Positions 25,601 through 33,464 of a stretch of DNA of 64,000 bases are shown piece after piece (position 1 is the first letter of the stretch; every line of letters starts with the position of its first letter). The DNA is from Arthrobacter sp. SDTb3-6 (GTDB taxonomy: Bacteria; Actinomycetota; Actinomycetes; Actinomycetales; Micrococcaceae). The notes below the pieces were generated by a model. It ran no database searches. It had not been told where the DNA came from and worked only from the letters and a program-made list of their open reading frames with translations. The stretch lies in NCBI RefSeq assembly GCF_013376095.1, contig NZ_JAAMFN010000002.1, positions 62,001-126,000 of the forward strand, in the 5' to 3' direction. The translations under genes were made by a program, and so were the position numbers.

Positions 25601-26176
25601 TGGGGCGTCTCCCTGGGCGGCCCGTCGCGAAACACCGTGGCCGATCCCGGCTGGGGCGCCCCTGCCGAGGCGCCCGACTGGGCCACGCCCGCACCGTCCC
25701 CCGCCGGTACTGCCGCCCCCGGTGCGAATTCCGCCCAGCCGGGGACCGGCAGCCGGGACCTTGGCAGCACTGATGCCGCCCCGGCGGGCACCACACAGGC
25801 ACCACCCGGCGCACCCGCGGCCGCCCCACGACCGGGCACGCCCGCAGCCGCCCCACGAAACGGCGACACGCCCGCAGCGCCAACGCGCGACGGCGGGCAG
25901 GACGTGTCGGGGGGAACGCCGTCGTCCGAGGCACGGCAAGCCCCGGCAGCCGGCGAAAAGCTGAGCATGTACCAGCGCCTCTCCAACAGCGCCGAGGCCC
26001 AGGCCGGACGGAGCCGCGTCCAGGCACGGCCGGCGGACGCCCCGTATGTTGAGGACGTGCCGAGCGAGGACGACGTCACCATCGAGGAATCGGGCGTGGC
26101 CGGCCAGGCCGCCGTGGAGCGTATCCTTGGCGGGCAGCTGGTGGAGGAACGCCCCCTCCACGGCAGCAGCTACTGA
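22688..26176 (+). CDS. dnaX: DNA polymerase III subunits gamma and tau
   Basis: A 1162-aa clamp-loader ATPase. Residues 1-370 are the conserved core: LYRRYRPDSFADVIGQ, Walker A GPRGCGKTTSAR (about 45-56), zinc module CLNC...CGECDSC, Walker B IIDEAHMV, and sensor 1 FATTEPDK. A weaker conserved block (about 600-680, GIEVIRRAWPEILANLSNIRKASW) is the gamma/tau C-terminal domain. The rest, over 600 residues, is Pro/Ala/Gly-rich linker with three tandem 7-residue repeats (VPAGEGP type, 24054-24122). The C-terminal end is acidic. No AAAAAAG slippery site is seen in the core. GTG 22688 gives the family start. Confidence 0.95.
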   Translation: MSAPTALYRRYRPDSFADVIGQEHVTAPLMAALEKNRVNHAYLFSGPRGCGKTTSARILARCLNCAQGPTSHPCGECDSCIELARGGAGSLDVIEIDAASHGGVDDARDLRERATFAPIRDRYKIFIIDEAHMVTSAGFNALLKIVEEPPEHIKFIFATTEPDKVIGTIRSRTHHYPFRLVPPEPLMAYLARLCEQEGVPVAPGVLSLVIRAGGGSVRDSLSVLDQLMAGAGAAGLDYELAVDLLGYTHASLLDDVVEALAAADAATVFKSVDRVIQTGHDPRRFVEDLLERFRDLIIVQAMPESAHAILRGTPDELIARMQTQAAQLGASELSRAADVTNSAFNEMTGATSPRLHLELLGARLLLPGADASARGMASRLDAMERRLNYGGAPAGTDSGPGLEAAATAPSTMPTPMDAPPVAPGGGLAAVRAQLAKAKADAGAQVASRHPERVQHAPVPAGEAPVPAGEGPVPAGEGPSGVPAGPSGEPEERQDRPDPAPHRQPTWGDLDVAPAPEPPAPQPDAGPWHTTAPSSRLADAGHRATPRQQASAPAAAPQETAVGEPAAPPVQQASAPTGPGPGPASGGTGIEVIRRAWPEILANLSNIRKASWAMVNQNVVPRAFDGETLRVALPTTALIQTFGNSGHAENLRQAIHTTLGISCRLDPITGDAPNPGSSAEPNPKEPADPGPPGSAGRPPLGQAPATAAAGNTPPYGAAPAMPAPAGPSAGGTSPSPAAQPRPTAPVPARQPDLAPQPARAQAVAPSAASPAVEATPTPHPAPAAAPAAAPAPAPSAPETRNGQPAGGARPGVRVSEWDGPIPEEPSWDDEPPFDDWSEPVPPQFRESAPPPGGPHPARAQQPPAAPGQALPAPAPSSEPAREQQPSAAAVAAQAGSANSATGPAPAAAPEPYRPKVSPISAWTTGWDMPSDQPSEAPASAPEEPAVPRRSQLLAAQAGQSAGRNNQQDAPQDWGVSLGGPSRNTVADPGWGAPAEAPDWATPAPSPAGTAAPGANSAQPGTGSRDLGSTDAAPAGTTQAPPGAPAAAPRPGTPAAAPRNGDTPAAPTRDGGQDVSGGTPSSEARQAPAAGEKLSMYQRLSNSAEAQAGRSRVQARPADAPYVEDVPSEDDVTIEESGVAGQAAVERILGGQLVEERPLHGSSY

Positions 26177-26227
26177 CCGGCCGGCACTTCCACCCACCCG
26201 TTTTGGATCCAGGAGAATTGAGTAAAA

Positions 26228-26827
26228 GTGTACGAGGGAGCAGTCCAGGAGCTCATCGACGAACTGGGGCGCCTGCCCGGAATCGGCCCGAAGTCTGCCC
26301 AGCGGCTGGCCTTCCACATCCTGGAGGCGGACACCGAGGACATGCAGCGGCTGGTGCGGTCCATCATTACGGTGAAGGAACGGGTCAAGTTCTGCACGAT
26401 CTGCGGCAACGTCACCGAGCAGGAAACCTGCAACATCTGCCGGGACGAGCGGCGTGACCCCACCGTCATCTGCGTCGTGGAGGAATCCAAGGACGTGCTG
26501 GCCGTGGAACGCACGCGCGCGTTCCGGGGCCGGTACCACGTGCTCGGCGGCTCCATCAACCCGATTGCCGGGATCGGCCCGGACCAGCTGCGCATCCGCG
26601 AACTGCTCACCCGGCTCAACGACAGCAAGATCGAGGAGATCATCATCGCCACCGACCCCAACCTGGAGGGCGAGGCGACGGCCACCTACCTCTCGCGCAT
26701 GCTCAAGACCATTGGCATCACCGTGACCCGGCTGGCCTCGGGCCTGCCCGTCGGCGGCGATTTGGAGTACGCCGACGAGGTCACCCTGGGCCGCGCCTTT
26801 GAAGGCCGCCGGAACGCCCTGACGTAG
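26228..26827 (+). CDS. recR: Recombination mediator RecR
   Basis: 199 aa, the standard length. Helix-hairpin-helix [20 protein letters not shown] (10-29), Cys4 zinc finger [16 protein letters not shown] (57-72), Toprim domain with VVEESKD and [12 protein letters not shown], and the C-terminal LGRAFEGRR. Works with RecF/RecO to load RecA on gapped DNA. GTG start at 26228, AGGAG 12 nt before it. It follows dnaX by 51 bp, a conserved pair. Confidence 0.96.
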   Translation: MYEGAVQELIDELGRLPGIGPKSAQRLAFHILEADTEDMQRLVRSIITVKERVKFCTICGNVTEQETCNICRDERRDPTVICVVEESKDVLAVERTRAFRGRYHVLGGSINPIAGIGPDQLRIRELLTRLNDSKIEEIIIATDPNLEGEATATYLSRMLKTIGITVTRLASGLPVGGDLEYADEVTLGRAFEGRRNALT

Positions 26828-26833
26828 TCGGCC

Positions 26834-27661
26834 CTATCGGCCTGCAAGCCCGGCCAGCCGCTCCTTCGTCGGCGTCCCGGGCGTGGGTACGTACAGCACA
26901 AAGTGCAGCTCCGGCGCGTCGGAGGGCACCAGCCGGTGCTGTTCAAACACCAGGCTGCCCACGGCCGGGTGCAGGAACACGCGCTGCCGCGAGGCGAACC
27001 CCTGGACTCCGCGCCCGCCCCAAATGCCGGCGAACTCCGGGCTGGCCGCGGAGAGCCTGTCCACGAGTGCCGTGTGCTCCGGCGAACCGATGCGGGAGCC
27101 GGCCTCGGCCCGGAACTCGGTCACGAAATGCCGCGATGTCACCTCCCAGTCCGGCAACATCTGCCGCAGCTGCGGGTCGGTAAAAACGAGCCACAGCAGG
27201 TTCCGTTCGGAGGGGTCCACCTGGACGATCCGTGAGTACAACAGCGCGTACGCGGCGTTCCAGCCGGCAATTCCCCAATCCGGGGCGACCGCGAACGCCG
27301 GAAAATCCAGGGCATCCAACAGGGCCTGCAAATGGGGCGGGATGTCATCAATGGCCCGGGACCCGGACGCGTGCACGGGTGCGTGTCCGCCCAGCGCCAG
27401 CACGTAGTCCAGTTCGGCCACGCTCAGCCGCAACACCCGGCCCACTGATTCGAGCACCTGGCGCGAGGCGTTGATGTCGCGCCCCTGTTCAAGCCACGTG
27501 TACCAGGTGACGCTGACGGCGGCGAAGGCGGCCACCTCCTCGCGGCGCAGTCCCATCGTCCGGCTCCGCCCAATGGGAGGCAGGCCAAGGTCCGCCCGAA
27601 GCAGCCCGGCGCGGCGGCCGCGGAGAAACTGGCCCAGCTCCCGGCGTCGTTCTTCATTCAT
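26834..27661 (-). CDS. MmyB-like helix-turn-helix transcriptional regulator
   Basis: 275 aa. An XRE helix-turn-helix (residues about 5-85: LGQFLRGRRAGLL, RTMGLRREEVAAFAAVSVTWYTWLEQGRD, LESVGRVLRLSVAELDYVLAL) precedes the MmyB ligand domain (about 105-260: DFPAFAVAPDWGIAGWNAAY, NLLWLVF, HFVTEFRAEAG, FASRQRVFLHPAVGSLVFEQHRL). Members bind a fatty-acid-like ligand in a known structure. Target unknown; it is divergent from ilvD but 77 bp apart. Confidence 0.86.
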   Translation of the reverse strand: MNEERRRELGQFLRGRRAGLLRADLGLPPIGRSRTMGLRREEVAAFAAVSVTWYTWLEQGRDINASRQVLESVGRVLRLSVAELDYVLALGGHAPVHASGSRAIDDIPPHLQALLDALDFPAFAVAPDWGIAGWNAAYALLYSRIVQVDPSERNLLWLVFTDPQLRQMLPDWEVTSRHFVTEFRAEAGSRIGSPEHTALVDRLSAASPEFAGIWGGRGVQGFASRQRVFLHPAVGSLVFEQHRLVPSDAPELHFVLYVPTPGTPTKERLAGLAGR

Positions 27662-27738
27662 TGCTCCTAATCTAGCACCGCCACTACTAGTATTGGCGCC
27701 GTCTTCTGCGCGGGCGGGAATGCTGGTTGACTGTCACC

Positions 27739-29634
27739 ATGCCTCCTTTACGCTCACGCACAGTCACCCACGGCCGCAACATGGCCGGCGCCCGCGCCCT
27801 CATGATGGCCTCCGGCGTCGCCAAGTCGGACATCGGCAAGCCGATCATCGCCGTCGCCAACTCCTTCACCGAGTTTGTCCCCGGACACACGCACCTTGCC
27901 CCCGTAGGCCGGATCGTCTCCGACGCCATCCACGCAGCCGGCGCCATCGCCCGCGAATTCAACACGATCGCCGTGGATGACGGCATCGCCATGGGCCACG
28001 GCGGCATGCTCTACTCGCTGCCCTCCCGCGACCTGATCGCCGACTCGGTCGAGTACATGGTCAACGCCCACTGCGCCGACGCGCTCGTGTGCATCTCCAA
28101 CTGTGACAAGATCACCCCCGGCATGCTCATGGCCGCCATGCGCCTGAACATCCCCGTCGTGTTTGTCTCCGGTGGCCCCATGGAGGCCGGCCGCGTCACC
28201 CTGACCGACGGCTCCGTCCGCTCCCTGGACCTGGTGAACGCGATCTCCGACGCCGTGGACGAGGCCATCTCCGACGCCGACATCAACCTCATCGAGGAGA
28301 ATGCCTGCCCCACCTGCGGTTCCTGTTCGGGCATGTTCACGGCCAACTCGATGAACTGCCTGACGGAAGCCATCGGCCTGTCGCTGCCCGGCAACGGCTC
28401 CGTGCTGGCCACCCACACCGCCCGGAAGGCGCTGTACGAGCGCGCCGGGGCAACCGCCGTCGAACTGGCCCGCCGCTACTACGAGGACGACGACGACTCC
28501 GTCCTGCCGCGCAACATCGCCACCCCGGCGGCGTTCGACAACGCCATGGCGCTGGACATCGCCATGGGCGGCTCCACCAACACGATCCTGCACCTGCTCG
28601 CCGCGGCACAGGAAGCCGGGGTGGACTACGACCTGGCCGACATGGACGCCCGCTCCCGCCAGGTGCCCTGCCTGGCCAAGGTGGCCCCGAACGTGGCCGG
28701 CAACAAGACCTACTACATGGAGGACGTGCACCGCGCCGGCGGCATCCCCGCGCTGCTGGGCGAGCTGAACCGCGGCGGGCTGCTGCACCAGGACGTCCAT
28801 TCCGTGCACGCCGGCAGCCTGAGCGCCTGGCTGGACGACTGGGACATCCGCGGCGGCAAGGCCACCGGGGAAGCCCGGGCGCTGTGGAATGCGGCCCCCG
28901 GGGGCGTGCGGTCCTCGACGGCATTCTCGCAGTCGAACGAGTGGACCTCGCTGGACACCGACGCGGCCGGCGGCTGCATCCACGACGTGGCCCACGCCTA
29001 CTCGAAGGATGGCGGGCTCGCGGTGCTGCGCGGCAACGTGGCCATGGACGGCGCGGTGGTCAAGACGGCCGGCGTCGACGAGTCGATCTGGACCTTTGAG
29101 GGCCCGGCCGTGGTCTGCGAATCACAGGAAGACGCCGTGACGAAGATCCTGGACAAGACCGTCAAGGAGGGCGACGTCGTCGTCATCCGCTATGAGGGCC
29201 CCAAGGGCGGACCGGGCATGCAGGAAATGCTCTACCCGACCTCGTTCCTGAAGGGCCGCAGGCTCGGCAAGGCCTGCGCCCTCATTACCGACGGCCGCTT
29301 CTCGGGCGGCACGTCGGGCCTGTCGATCGGCCACATCTCCCCCGAGGCGGCCGCCGGTGGCACCATCGCCCTGGTCGAGGACGGAGACCTGATCCGCATC
29401 GACATCCCCAACCGCTCCCTGGAGCTGGTAGTGGAGCAGTCCGTGCTGGATGCCCGCCGCGAACGGCTCGAGGCGACCACGGGGTACCGGCCCGCCAACC
29501 GCCAGCGGGTCGTGTCCGCCGCGCTGCGCGCCTACGCGTCAATGGCCACGAGCGCGGACAAGGGTGCAGTGCGCCAGGTACCGGAGAACACGGTGCTAAT
29601 GAAGGCCCCGCAGACCGCGGCCGCCGTCGGCTAG
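27739..29634 (+). CDS. ilvD: Dihydroxy-acid dehydratase
   Basis: 631 aa, close to the E. coli type. It dehydrates 2,3-dihydroxy-isovalerate/methylvalerate in valine and isoleucine synthesis. Iron-sulfur Cys motifs are [12 protein letters not shown] (about 118-129) and [13 protein letters not shown] (about 189-201). The start at ATG 27739 gives [18 protein letters not shown], matching the family; a TTG 12 nt earlier is unlikely. No other ilv gene is beside it. Confidence 0.95.
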   Translation: MPPLRSRTVTHGRNMAGARALMMASGVAKSDIGKPIIAVANSFTEFVPGHTHLAPVGRIVSDAIHAAGAIAREFNTIAVDDGIAMGHGGMLYSLPSRDLIADSVEYMVNAHCADALVCISNCDKITPGMLMAAMRLNIPVVFVSGGPMEAGRVTLTDGSVRSLDLVNAISDAVDEAISDADINLIEENACPTCGSCSGMFTANSMNCLTEAIGLSLPGNGSVLATHTARKALYERAGATAVELARRYYEDDDDSVLPRNIATPAAFDNAMALDIAMGGSTNTILHLLAAAQEAGVDYDLADMDARSRQVPCLAKVAPNVAGNKTYYMEDVHRAGGIPALLGELNRGGLLHQDVHSVHAGSLSAWLDDWDIRGGKATGEARALWNAAPGGVRSSTAFSQSNEWTSLDTDAAGGCIHDVAHAYSKDGGLAVLRGNVAMDGAVVKTAGVDESIWTFEGPAVVCESQEDAVTKILDKTVKEGDVVVIRYEGPKGGPGMQEMLYPTSFLKGRRLGKACALITDGRFSGGTSGLSIGHISPEAAAGGTIALVEDGDLIRIDIPNRSLELVVEQSVLDARRERLEATTGYRPANRQRVVSAALRAYASMATSADKGAVRQVPENTVLMKAPQTAAAVG

Positions 29635-29917
29635 CCACCCCGGCCGGACTTCCGGGCAGGGTGCAAAAATGCGCCCGTCCCCCACGAATGCGCCCCGTCC
29701 ACAGGGCGCATTTTCGGGAGGCGGGCGCATTTTTCGATGCGTGGCCGCGGTCCGGTGTCCGTCATGTGGACGCCCCAATTCCAGATCAGCAGCGCGCTGG
29801 GTCTAAACTGGGTGCAACTGCCCAACGCGCCACCTTTGCCGCACAGGCCGCGCGCGTGGCGCTGTTCGGGGGCGAACGGCAGCGAATGAATTCCCGTAAA
29901 TAGATGAGTGTGCACCC
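29635..29917. other. ilvD-lysC intergenic region with a nested palindrome
   Basis: AAAAATGCGCCCG (29665-29677) pairs with CGGGCGCATTTTT (29722-29734); inside it AATGCGCCC (29687-29695) pairs with GGGCGCATT (29704-29712). The T5 after the outer arm fits termination of ilvD on the plus strand. The remaining 180 bp lead to lysC and hold no clear gene; no good Shine-Dalgarno precedes lysC. Confidence 0.6.
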
Positions 29918-31204
29918 ATGAGCTTGATCGTCCAAAAGTACGGTGGATCGTCCGTGTCCGATGCCGCGGGCATCCTCCGTGTTGCCCGCCGCGTGGTGGC
30001 GACCCAGAACGACGGCCACGAGGTGGTGGTGGTGGTGTCCGCCATGGGCGACACCACCGACGAACTGCTGGACCTCGCCGGGGAAGTGGCCGAACACCCG
30101 CCGGCGCGCGAACTGGACATGCTCATGACCGCCGGCGAGCGTATTTCCATGGCGCTGCTGGCCATGGGCATCAGCGCCCAGGGCGGGGTGGCCCAGTCCT
30201 TCACGGGCAGTCAGGCCGGCATGATCACCGACGGGATCCACGGCAAGGCCCGGATCATCGACGTGGACCCGCACCGCGTGCGCACCGCCCTGGACAAGGG
30301 CAAGGTGGCCATTGTCGCCGGCTTCCAGGGCATGAGCCGCACCACCCACGAGATCACCACGATGGGCCGCGGCGGCTCCGACACCACCGCCGTTGCCCTG
30401 GCCGCAGCCCTGAATGCGGACGTCTGCGAAATTTACACCGACGTGGACGGCGTGTACACGGCCGATCCGCGGGTTGTCTCCACGGCACAGAAGATCAGCA
30501 AGATCTCCAGTGAGGAAATGCTGGAAATGGCGGCCTCCGGCGCCAAGATCCTGCACCTGCGCTGCGTGGAATACGCCCGCCGCTTTGGCCTGCCCATCCA
30601 TGTGCGGTCGTCCTTTAGCGACCATGAAGGAACCTGGGTGCTGCCCAGCCCCGACGACAAAATCAAGTTCACAGAAGGAGTTGCCTTGGAGCAGCCCATC
30701 ATCTCCGGCGTGGCGCACGACCGGTCCGAAGCCAAGGTCACCGTGGTAGGCGTGCCGGACATTCCCGGCAAGGCAGCCATGATCTTCGGCATCATTGCCG
30801 GCGCGCGCACCAACATCGACATGATCGTGCAGAACATCTCCACGCAGGGCTCGGGCAAGACGGACATCTCCTTCACCCTGCCCATGGTGGAGGGCGAGGA
30901 AGCGCTGGCGGCCCTGCGCGGCCGGCAGTCCGACGTCGGCTTTGAGGACCTGATCTACGACGACAAGATCGGCAAGCTCTCCCTGATCGGCGCCGGCATG
31001 CGCTCCAACCCGGGCGTGTCCTACAGCTTCTTCAAGGCGCTGTCCGACGCCGGGGTGAACATCGACTTGATCTCCACCTCCGAGATCCGCATCTCCGTGG
31101 TGACGCGCGCGGACCTGCTGGACACGGCCGTGCGCGCCGTCCACCAGGCCTTCGGGCTCGACGGCGAGGATGAGGCCACCGTCTACGGCGGCACCGGCCG
31201 CTAG
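29918..31204 (+). CDS. lysC: Aspartate kinase (alpha subunit)
   Basis: 428 aa. It phosphorylates aspartate, the first step to lysine, threonine and methionine. Kinase domain residues 1-250: [54 protein letters not shown]. Two ACT regulatory domains follow (about 265-425: [54 protein letters not shown]), the site of feedback control by lysine and threonine. asd does not follow; a 19-bp-stem terminator does. Confidence 0.96.
   Translation: MSLIVQKYGGSSVSDAAGILRVARRVVATQNDGHEVVVVVSAMGDTTDELLDLAGEVAEHPPARELDMLMTAGERISMALLAMGISAQGGVAQSFTGSQAGMITDGIHGKARIIDVDPHRVRTALDKGKVAIVAGFQGMSRTTHEITTMGRGGSDTTAVALAAALNADVCEIYTDVDGVYTADPRVVSTAQKISKISSEEMLEMAASGAKILHLRCVEYARRFGLPIHVRSSFSDHEGTWVLPSPDDKIKFTEGVALEQPIISGVAHDRSEAKVTVVGVPDIPGKAAMIFGIIAGARTNIDMIVQNISTQGSGKTDISFTLPMVEGEEALAALRGRQSDVGFEDLIYDDKIGKLSLIGAGMRSNPGVSYSFFKALSDAGVNIDLISTSEIRISVVTRADLLDTAVRAVHQAFGLDGEDEATVYGGTGR
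30686..31204 (+). CDS. lysC: Internal in-frame start for the aspartate kinase beta subunit
   Basis: Inside lysC, AAGGAG (30675-30680) stands 5 nt before an in-frame TTG at 30686, giving a 172-aa product that begins [18 protein letters not shown]. Corynebacterium and Bacillus make such an alpha2beta2 kinase from one gene, with the beta chain starting at the same place just before the ACT domains. The ribosome site is better than that of the full-length start. Confidence 0.75.
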   Translation: MEQPIISGVAHDRSEAKVTVVGVPDIPGKAAMIFGIIAGARTNIDMIVQNISTQGSGKTDISFTLPMVEGEEALAALRGRQSDVGFEDLIYDDKIGKLSLIGAGMRSNPGVSYSFFKALSDAGVNIDLISTSEIRISVVTRADLLDTAVRAVHQAFGLDGEDEATVYGGTGR

Positions 31205-31227
31205 GCTGACGCCCGGGACGGGCAGCA

Positions 31228-31271
31228 CACCAGGGGTGCCGGCCGCATGGTGGCGGCCGGCACCCCTGGTG
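31228..31271. terminator. Strong hairpin after lysC
   Basis: A perfect 19-bp stem (31228-31246 with 31253-31271) and a 6-nt loop ATGGTG, lying between lysC and the convergent small gene. It can serve both strands; no long T-run follows. Confidence 0.75.
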
Positions 31272-31288
31272 CATTTCATCCCGCCCCG

Positions 31289-31510
31289 TCAGGCGGTTTC
31301 TTCGTCCTTTTCAACGGCGTAGTGCTGCCCGTCGGATCCGGTCCGCTGTTCAAAGTGGGCAAGCTGTTGTTCGCTTGCTTCCTCAAAGGCATCATGGCGG
31401 TGCACCACGGGGGCGTCCGAGTCACCTTGGTCGGCGGGGCCAAAGACCTTCTGGAACTTTTCCGTGGCGTGCATGAATTTGATGACGAACTTCTCGTCGC
31501 GAGCCATCAT
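31289..31510 (-). CDS. Small conserved protein, paralogue of the gene at 31629-31895
   Basis: 73 aa starting MMARDEKFVIKFMHATEKF, then KVFGPADQGDSDAPVV and HFEQRTGSDGQHYAVEKD. The pattern KFMxxTxxxxxVFGPA recurs in the neighbouring gene (RFMRFTGRLRLIFGPA). GGAGAGGGG precedes the two adjacent ATG codons. No function known. AT-rich sequence upstream (31560-31600) is a likely promoter. Confidence 0.65.
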   Translation of the reverse strand: MMARDEKFVIKFMHATEKFQKVFGPADQGDSDAPVVHRHDAFEEASEQQLAHFEQRTGSDGQHYAVEKDEETA

Positions 31511-31628
31511 CAACACCCCCTCTCCGGCTGGACGCGTGTGATAGCTATCCCATAATCCTAAACGACCCGGACCCAAAAAGATAATAAAAATATGCCCTAA
31601 TTGACGGCCGAAAATGCCGCGGCCCCGG

Positions 31629-31895
31629 CTATCGCAGGGAACGGTCGCCAGGGTCCTTGGGCACCAGGTAGCTTGTCCCGTCGGCGCGCGTGACGGTGGT
31701 CCACTGCGCCGTTGCTTCCTGCTGGCGGGCCAGCAGTTCCTTGTTTTCAGCTGTCATTTCATGGTCCAGGGGGCTGCTGTGGGCCGGGCCGAAGATGAGG
31801 CGCAGGCGGCCGGTGAAGCGCATGAACCGTTGGACCCGGGAGTTGTCTGCCATGGTGGGGTAATCCTTCACTGTGGAGGCGGCGATGGCATCCAT
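31629..31895 (-). CDS. Small conserved protein, probable target of the OhrR-like repressor
   Basis: 88 aa (74 aa if translation starts at MADNSRVQRF). Contains RFMRFTGRLRLIFGPAHSSPLDHEMT and TVTRADGTSYLVPKDPGD. It is related to the gene just downstream of it. It is divergent from the MarR/OhrR-like gene and shares with it a 20-bp palindrome only 9 bp before its start codon, so it is almost certainly controlled by that regulator. Function unknown. Confidence 0.65.
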   Translation of the reverse strand: MDAIAASTVKDYPTMADNSRVQRFMRFTGRLRLIFGPAHSSPLDHEMTAENKELLARQQEATAQWTTVTRADGTSYLVPKDPGDRSLR

Positions 31896-31904
31896 AGTAC
31901 CCTT

Positions 31905-31924
31905 TTACTTAGTGCACTAAGTAA
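31905..31924. promoter_or_regulatory. 20-bp perfect palindromic operator
   Basis: TTACTTAGTGCACTAAGTAA is fully symmetrical and lies in the 58-bp gap between two divergent starts. Its size and AT-rich arms fit a MarR/OhrR dimer site. Confidence 0.8.
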
Positions 31925-31953
31925 TTTCCGCCCACCCATTCAAGGAGACTTCC

Positions 31954-32412
31954 GTGTCCGCCCAGGAAAACGACCTGCTGCTTGAACGCCAACTCTGCTT
32001 TGGCCTCAGCGTCGCCTCACGCAGCGTCATTGCAGCCTACAAGCCGGTGCTCGCCAAACTGTCGCTGACCCACCCGCAGTACCTGGTCATGCTGGCGCTC
32101 TGGGAGCAGGCCCCGCGCCAGGTCAAGGACATCGGCGCCGCCCTGCTGCTGGAGCCGGCCACGCTGTCGCCCCTCCTGAAGCGGCTCGAGGTTCTGGGCT
32201 ATGTGAGCCGGCACCGCTCGGCCGAGGACCACCGCGCCCTGGCCGTGGACCTGACCCCGGCCGGTGCCGCCCTGCGCGGGAAGGCGTTGTCCGTGCCCGG
32301 GACCATGATGGCGCGCCTGGGCCTGGACCGGGAGTCCGCCATGGCCCTGCACCACAGCATGATGGCACTGATCGAGGCCGCCACCCGCGTCGACGCCATG
32401 GCGGATAATTAG
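31954..32412 (+). CDS. OhrR-like MarR-family redox regulator
   Basis: 152 aa. The N-terminal LLERQLCFGLSVASRSVIAA keeps the single reactive Cys (residue 15) that OhrR uses to sense organic hydroperoxides. LTHPQYLVMLALWE and the winged helix VKDIGAALLLEPATLSPLLKRLE / VSRHRSAEDHRA follow. GTG 31954 has AAGGAG 8 nt upstream. The usual partner ohr is absent; its palindromic site instead faces a small unknown protein. It leads into the next gene with a 3-bp gap. Confidence 0.85.
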   Translation: MSAQENDLLLERQLCFGLSVASRSVIAAYKPVLAKLSLTHPQYLVMLALWEQAPRQVKDIGAALLLEPATLSPLLKRLEVLGYVSRHRSAEDHRALAVDLTPAGAALRGKALSVPGTMMARLGLDRESAMALHHSMMALIEAATRVDAMADN

Positions 32413-32415
32413 ACC

Positions 32416-33303
32416 ATGACCCCACCCGCGCCGGAGCTCCTTGACCAGGACACGTGGCAGGCCAGGGAGGCCGCCCACCACGAGCGTGTGGACCGCTACG
32501 CCGTTCCCTATCTGGCGCGCCGTTCCGTCGGCCGGAAGCACCCCGTGGAGGATTTCCTCTTCACCTACTACACGCAAAAGCCCGGCCAGCTGCGCCGCTG
32601 GCACCCCGGCGCCGGCGTGGTTCTCCGCGGCCAGGGGGCCGCCGAGCGCCTGGACTGGAGGTTCTACCGCCCCCACCCGGGTGCCGGCGTCGGGCTTGAC
32701 GCCGGGCAGTTTCTGGCACAGCGCAGGAAGGCCGTGGACTTTGCCCGGGTCATCCTGGGCCGCACGGCCGCCCGGCCCGCGCAGTTCGGCTGCTTCGGGC
32801 TGCATGAATGGGCCATGGTGTACAGGCAGGAAGCGAACCAGGTCCGGCACGAGTACCTGGACCTGCGGCTCGGGCCGGCCGGCACGGACGCCGTGGTGGA
32901 GGAAAGCAGGATCCGCTGCACGCACTTCGACGCCTACCGTTTTTACACGCCGCAGGCCGCAGGGCTCAACGAGCTGCGGCCCACGCGGGAGAACCAGCGG
33001 GACCTGGAACAGCCCGGCTGCCTGCACGCCAACATGGACCTCTACAAGTGGGCGTACAAGCTCTCGCCCGCGCTGCCCAGCGAACTGGTCATGGACTGCT
33101 TTGAACTGTCGTGGCGGATCCGGGCCATGGACATGCAGGCCTCCCCGTACGACCTCGCCGAGTGGGGCTATCCGCCCATTCCCATCGAGACGGCGGCCGG
33201 CAAGGCGGACTACGTGGCCCGGCAACGCGCGTTCAGCGCCGAGGCGGAAGTGCTGCGGGCCCGGCTCAGCGAGGCCCTGGACCGCCTCGACGCAGCCCCC
33301 TGA
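32416..33303 (+). CDS. Conserved protein, often labelled 3-methyladenine DNA glycosylase
   Basis: 295 aa. It contains RRSVGRKHPVEDFLFTYYTQ, PGQLRRWHPGAGVVL, CFGLHEWAMVY and a long conserved centre with NMDLYKWAYKLSPALPSELV. I recall relatives in actinobacteria carrying the glycosylase label, but no helix-hairpin-helix or AlkA/Tag catalytic motif is visible, so the activity is doubtful. It begins 3 bp after the OhrR-like gene and is probably cotranscribed, linking it to oxidative or alkyl stress. Confidence 0.6.
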   Translation: MTPPAPELLDQDTWQAREAAHHERVDRYAVPYLARRSVGRKHPVEDFLFTYYTQKPGQLRRWHPGAGVVLRGQGAAERLDWRFYRPHPGAGVGLDAGQFLAQRRKAVDFARVILGRTAARPAQFGCFGLHEWAMVYRQEANQVRHEYLDLRLGPAGTDAVVEESRIRCTHFDAYRFYTPQAAGLNELRPTRENQRDLEQPGCLHANMDLYKWAYKLSPALPSELVMDCFELSWRIRAMDMQASPYDLAEWGYPPIPIETAAGKADYVARQRAFSAEAEVLRARLSEALDRLDAAP

Positions 33304-33305
33304 CA

Positions 33306-33464
33306 AACGCTCGGTTGCAATCGGGGCGCTTTCCCGCAACGCCCGGTTGCAACCGGGGCACTATTTAGCAACGCTTTCGCCGCTCGCGCGGGAGGGTTTG
33401 CAATAATCGCCCCGATCGCGCGGAAGGGTCGGGAAAAACACCCCCGATCGCGCGGGAGGGTTGT
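33306..33464. repeat. Degenerate tandem repeat cluster, about 32-bp period
   Basis: The left half has 32-bp units starting AACGCTCGGTTGCAATCGGG (33306) and AACGCCCGGTTGCAACCGGG (33338), with a third AACGC start at 33370. The right half repeats GATCGCGCGG(A/G)AGGGT three times (about 33384, 33414, 33445). The two halves are partly complementary (GCAATCGGGGCG against CGCCCCGATCGC). It fills the gap between two convergent genes. Confidence 0.7.

Noticed and set aside
22688-26176. Programmed frameshift giving the gamma form of DnaX
   Set aside because: No A-rich slippery heptamer followed by a stem is seen after the conserved core; GC-rich codons throughout.
27739-29634. Phosphogluconate dehydratase (edd) instead of ilvD
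   Set aside because: The start ([18 protein letters not shown]) and the CISNCDK and CPTCGSC motifs match IlvD; no other Entner-Doudoroff gene is near.
33306-33464. CRISPR array
   Set aside because: The period is 32 bp but there are no identical repeats with unique spacers, and no cas genes.
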